From Deinococcus sp. (GTDB taxonomy: Bacteria > Deinococcota > Deinococci > Deinococcales > Deinococcaceae), in NCBI GenBank assembly GCA_030524065.1, contig JAUNHF010000079.1:1-7751 (forward strand): a DNA stretch of 7,751 nt, read 5' to 3'. The notes under the pieces are model-generated. The model saw only the letters and a program-made list of their open reading frames with translations, ran no database searches and was not told the origin of the DNA. A program made the position numbers and the translations under genes. Numbering within the stretch: position 1 is the first letter of the stretch; the number at the start of each line of letters is the position of its first letter. This document shows positions 5,546 to 7,751 of this stretch, piece by piece.

Positions 5546-6817
5546 ATGCCCCTCAGCCGTAGAAACATGCTCAAGGTGACTGCCGCCGGTCTCGCAGCCC
5601 TGCCGCTGGCGGGTGGGCAGGGGAGTGCTGGCGGTACTGGTGCGCCGGCGCCCGCCGCCACGCCTCCCATCCAGCTCCCCCCGCTGCCGGGTGACCCCGC
5701 TCTGGTGCCGCCTACGCCCGCCACGGTCAGCCATGCCGAAGGCAAGCTTTCTGTCGTCAGCAGCGCCCGGCTGCAACTTCAGGCCCAGCGGGTGATGACC
5801 CCTGCCGGCTACGAATTCGTGACCGGTGCGGCGGGCGACGAGTGGACCATGCGCGAAAACATGCGGGCCTTCACCGATTACCGCATCGCAGGGCGGCGCA
5901 TGGTCGGCATCAGCCGTGAAGACATTGACACCCGGACCACCCTGCTGGGCCATGACCTCGCCTCCCCCATCATCGTGGCCCCGATGGGCGCACACGGCAT
6001 GGTGCATATCCGGGCCGAAACCGACACGGCGCGGGGCGCTGGACTGGCCGGAGTGCTCTACACCTCCTCCGGGGCTTCCAACGCCACGCTGGAAGAGATT
6101 GCCCGCGCGACCAGCGGCCCCAAGTGGTTTCAGCTGTACTACAACAACGATGAGCGCGTGACCCGCTCGCTGCTGGACCGGGCGAAAATGGCAGGTTACA
6201 GCGCCATCGTGCTGACGGCAGACGCCCTCGGCCCAGGGCAGTCCGACCTGTTCCGCGCCGCCGGGTCGCCCATGCGCAAGGACATCACCTACGGCAACCA
6301 TGACCCCAAACGCGGTGGCATAGGCGACTTCAAGAACCAGAAAACGGCGTTGACCGAGGCCGATATCCACAAAATCCGGGACTGGACAGGGCTGCCGGTC
6401 ATTGTCAAAGGTGTGCTGCGCCCTGACGATGCCGAGCGTTTCGTGAAGGCAGGCGCGGCGGCCATTCAGGTGTCCAACCACGGTGGCCGTCAGGCCGATG
6501 GTATGCCCGCTGCCGTGACCGCGCTGCCCGCCGTGGTGGACGCGGTGGGGGAAAGCGTGCCTGTCATTCTGGACAGCGGTATCCGGCGCGGCAACGACGT
6601 GCTGCGGGCGCTGGCGCTGGGGGCGACGGCGGTGGCGGTGGGCCGCCCGGTGCTGTACGGCCTCGCGCTGGGCGGCGCTCCGGGCGTGCAGTCGGTGATG
6701 GACTATTTCCGCGACGACCTGAAAACCAACATGCTGCTCAGCGGGGTGCGCCGTCTGAAAGACATTGGCCGTGACCTGCTGGACGTGGCAGGCGAAAACG
6801 CCGACACCGTGAGCTGA
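5546..6817 (+). CDS. Tat-exported FMN-dependent alpha-hydroxyacid oxidase-like protein
   Basis: A 423-residue protein of the glycolate/lactate oxidase family, which uses FMN to oxidise 2-hydroxyacids to 2-oxoacids. Residues 4-10 (SRRNMLK) followed by a hydrophobic stretch form a twin-arginine signal. A Gly/Ala/Pro-rich linker fills about 23-60, and the TIM barrel begins near 75. Conserved features are GDEWTMRENMRAF (97-109), IIVAPMGAHG, WFQLYY (194-199), the flavin Lys288 in IVKGV, SNHGGRQ with catalytic His312 and Arg315, and the phosphate-binding DSGIRRGNDV and GATAVAVGRP. Two substrate-pocket positions differ: by hand alignment the Tyr24 position of spinach glycolate oxidase is Phe91, and the Arg164 position falls in LGPGQSD at Gly231. 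The substrate may therefore not be a simple 2-hydroxyacid. Most relatives are cytoplasmic, so export is unusual and fits Tat, which carries folded cofactor-loaded proteins. The next gene follows after 46 bases with no terminator. Confidence 0.88.
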   Translation: MPLSRRNMLKVTAAGLAALPLAGGQGSAGGTGAPAPAATPPIQLPPLPGDPALVPPTPATVSHAEGKLSVVSSARLQLQAQRVMTPAGYEFVTGAAGDEWTMRENMRAFTDYRIAGRRMVGISREDIDTRTTLLGHDLASPIIVAPMGAHGMVHIRAETDTARGAGLAGVLYTSSGASNATLEEIARATSGPKWFQLYYNNDERVTRSLLDRAKMAGYSAIVLTADALGPGQSDLFRAAGSPMRKDITYGNHDPKRGGIGDFKNQKTALTEADIHKIRDWTGLPVIVKGVLRPDDAERFVKAGAAAIQVSNHGGRQADGMPAAVTALPAVVDAVGESVPVILDSGIRRGNDVLRALALGATAVAVGRPVLYGLALGGAPGVQSVMDYFRDDLKTNMLLSGVRRLKDIGRDLLDVAGENADTVS

Positions 6818-6863
6818 CTGCCCTGCCGTTTCACCCTTCCAAGAGCCTACTCAGGAGATTGCC

Positions 6864-7751
6864 ATGACCCACTTCAAGAAAACCCTGCTGACCCTCGGCC
6901 TGCTGGCTGCCGTCCCTTCCGCGCAGGCCGCCAGCGACAACGGCGTGTCCGTGAACACCGCGCAGTACGCTGGCCGCGCCGTGCTGGACGACTTTACGGC
7001 CAAGCCTTGCCCCACGACTGGCCGCTCGCTGACCCAGATCAAGGGCAACCTCTACCGCCACACTTCCGGCGACGGTGCCTCGCTGCACAGCGGCCTGGTG
7101 CTCATCACCAAGGAGGGTGCCCTGGTCATCGACCCGGCCATGACCTGCACGGCGGGCTGGCTGCGTGACGAGATCAAGAAGCGTTTTGGCGTCAAGGTCA
7201 AGTATGTGGTCTACACCCACGCCCACGCCGACCACATCTCGGGCAGCCAGATTTTCAAGGCGGACGGCGCGACCATCGTCGCCAACCAGCGCGCCATCGA
7301 GCCGATCGTGGGCGAGAAACTGCCGGTGCCCGTCCCCGACCGCGTGTTCGACAAACGCATGACCATCACGCTGGGCGGCGAGAAAGTGGAACTGTACCGC
7401 ATCGCCCCCAGTCACTCGGACAGCATGATTCAGGTGGTGTTCCCTGGTTACAAGGCCATGCAGTGCACCGACATCTGTCAGAGCAAGACCATGCCCTACA
7501 ACGACTTTCTGGACTTTTACTACAACGGCTGGATCGAGTCGCTGGACTGGGTCATTGCCCAGAATGTAGACATCATTGACGTGGGGCACTACACCCCGGC
7601 CACGCGCGCCGACCAGGTCGCCCTGCGCCGCTACATGGTGGATCTGCATCAGCAGGTGCTCAACCTGTTGCGGGCGGGCCAGAGCTGGGACCAGCTCTCA
7701 GTACCTGACAAGTTGAGTTTTATCCGCTCCTGGCGCGGAAAAAGGCGTATT
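6864..7751 (+). CDS. Secreted MBL-fold metallohydrolase, cut off by window end
   Basis: The frame is open for 296 codons to the last base, with no stop, so the 3' end is missing. AGGAG at 6853-6857 is six bases before the ATG. A Sec signal peptide is clear: KK at 5-6, hydrophobic 7-17, and a likely cut after AQA at 22. Metallo-beta-lactamase-fold motifs are the strand GALVIDPAM (85-93), the metal site THAHADH with His119, His121, Asp123 and His124, His184 in APSHSDS, Asp203 in QCTDIC, and His242 in VGHYTPAT. This is a complete dinuclear metal set. Four cysteines (49, 95, 201, 205) could form disulfides outside the cytoplasm. The family hydrolyses esters, thioesters, lactones or lactams; the substrate is unknown, and I see no reason to call it a beta-lactamase. 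It lies 46 bases after the exported flavoenzyme, probably in one operon, so the two may act on the same compound in the envelope. Confidence 0.88.
   Translation, partial: MTHFKKTLLTLGLLAAVPSAQAASDNGVSVNTAQYAGRAVLDDFTAKPCPTTGRSLTQIKGNLYRHTSGDGASLHSGLVLITKEGALVIDPAMTCTAGWLRDEIKKRFGVKVKYVVYTHAHADHISGSQIFKADGATIVANQRAIEPIVGEKLPVPVPDRVFDKRMTITLGGEKVELYRIAPSHSDSMIQVVFPGYKAMQCTDICQSKTMPYNDFLDFYYNGWIESLDWVIAQNVDIIDVGHYTPATRADQVALRRYMVDLHQQVLNLLRAGQSWDQLSVPDKLSFIRSWRGKRRI

Noticed and set aside
6831..7649. Minus-strand ORF of 272 codons opposite the MBL-fold gene
   Set aside because: The + strand has a signal peptide, ribosome binding site and a full metal-ligand set; the minus frame has none.
6864..7751. 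Beta-lactamase identity for the MBL-fold protein
   Set aside because: The metal motif is shared by the whole superfamily, and the Asp203-containing TDIC segment fits the broader hydrolase group better than class B beta-lactamases.

Overview
The window is G+C-rich, gene-dense bacterial DNA. All convincing genes lie on the + strand, with short gaps and strong Shine-Dalgarno sites. The mix of families (a glycine-zipper DUF1269 protein, a Fer4_19/CDGSH iron-sulfur protein next to a small COG2388 acetyltransferase, a Tat-exported flavin hydroxyacid oxidase and a secreted metallo-beta-lactamase-fold protein) and the overall composition would suit a Deinococcus-type genome. That assignment is inferred from memory of such genomes, not proven here. 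I see no transposon, CRISPR array, rRNA or tRNA.

Layout. (1) 80-568: DUF1269 membrane protein, followed by a terminator-like hairpin (612-641). (2) 666-2311: a type I sulfatase with its formylglycine motif intact, but spread over three reading frames by two single-base shifts (near 1623-1630 and 1831-1838), so it is probably a pseudogene or carries sequence errors. Its stop overlaps the GTG start of a bile acid:sodium symporter (BASS/SBF) family transporter at 2308-3192. Together they look like a cassette for importing an organic anion and hydrolysing a sulfate ester. (3) 3296-5337: a luciferase-like flavin monooxygenase, a possible 22-codon ORF joined by ATGA to a two-domain iron-sulfur protein (Fer4_19 plus CDGSH), and a COG2388 GNAT acetyltransferase. 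The last two correspond to the yjdI-yjdJ gene pair of Escherichia coli, with a CDGSH domain added to the YjdI part. (4) 5338-5545: a non-coding, relatively A+T-rich gap with two short perfect palindromes, probably the control region of the next unit. (5) 5546-7751: a Tat-signal FMN-dependent alpha-hydroxyacid oxidase-like enzyme with two altered substrate-binding positions, then a Sec-signal MBL-fold hydrolase that runs off the window. Both are predicted to work outside the cytoplasm and are probably co-transcribed.

Most noteworthy are the double-shifted sulfatase fused to a transporter unit, the exported flavoenzyme with an altered substrate pocket, and two very short ORFs coupled by ATGA overlaps. 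None of these amounts to a clearly new multi-gene system.
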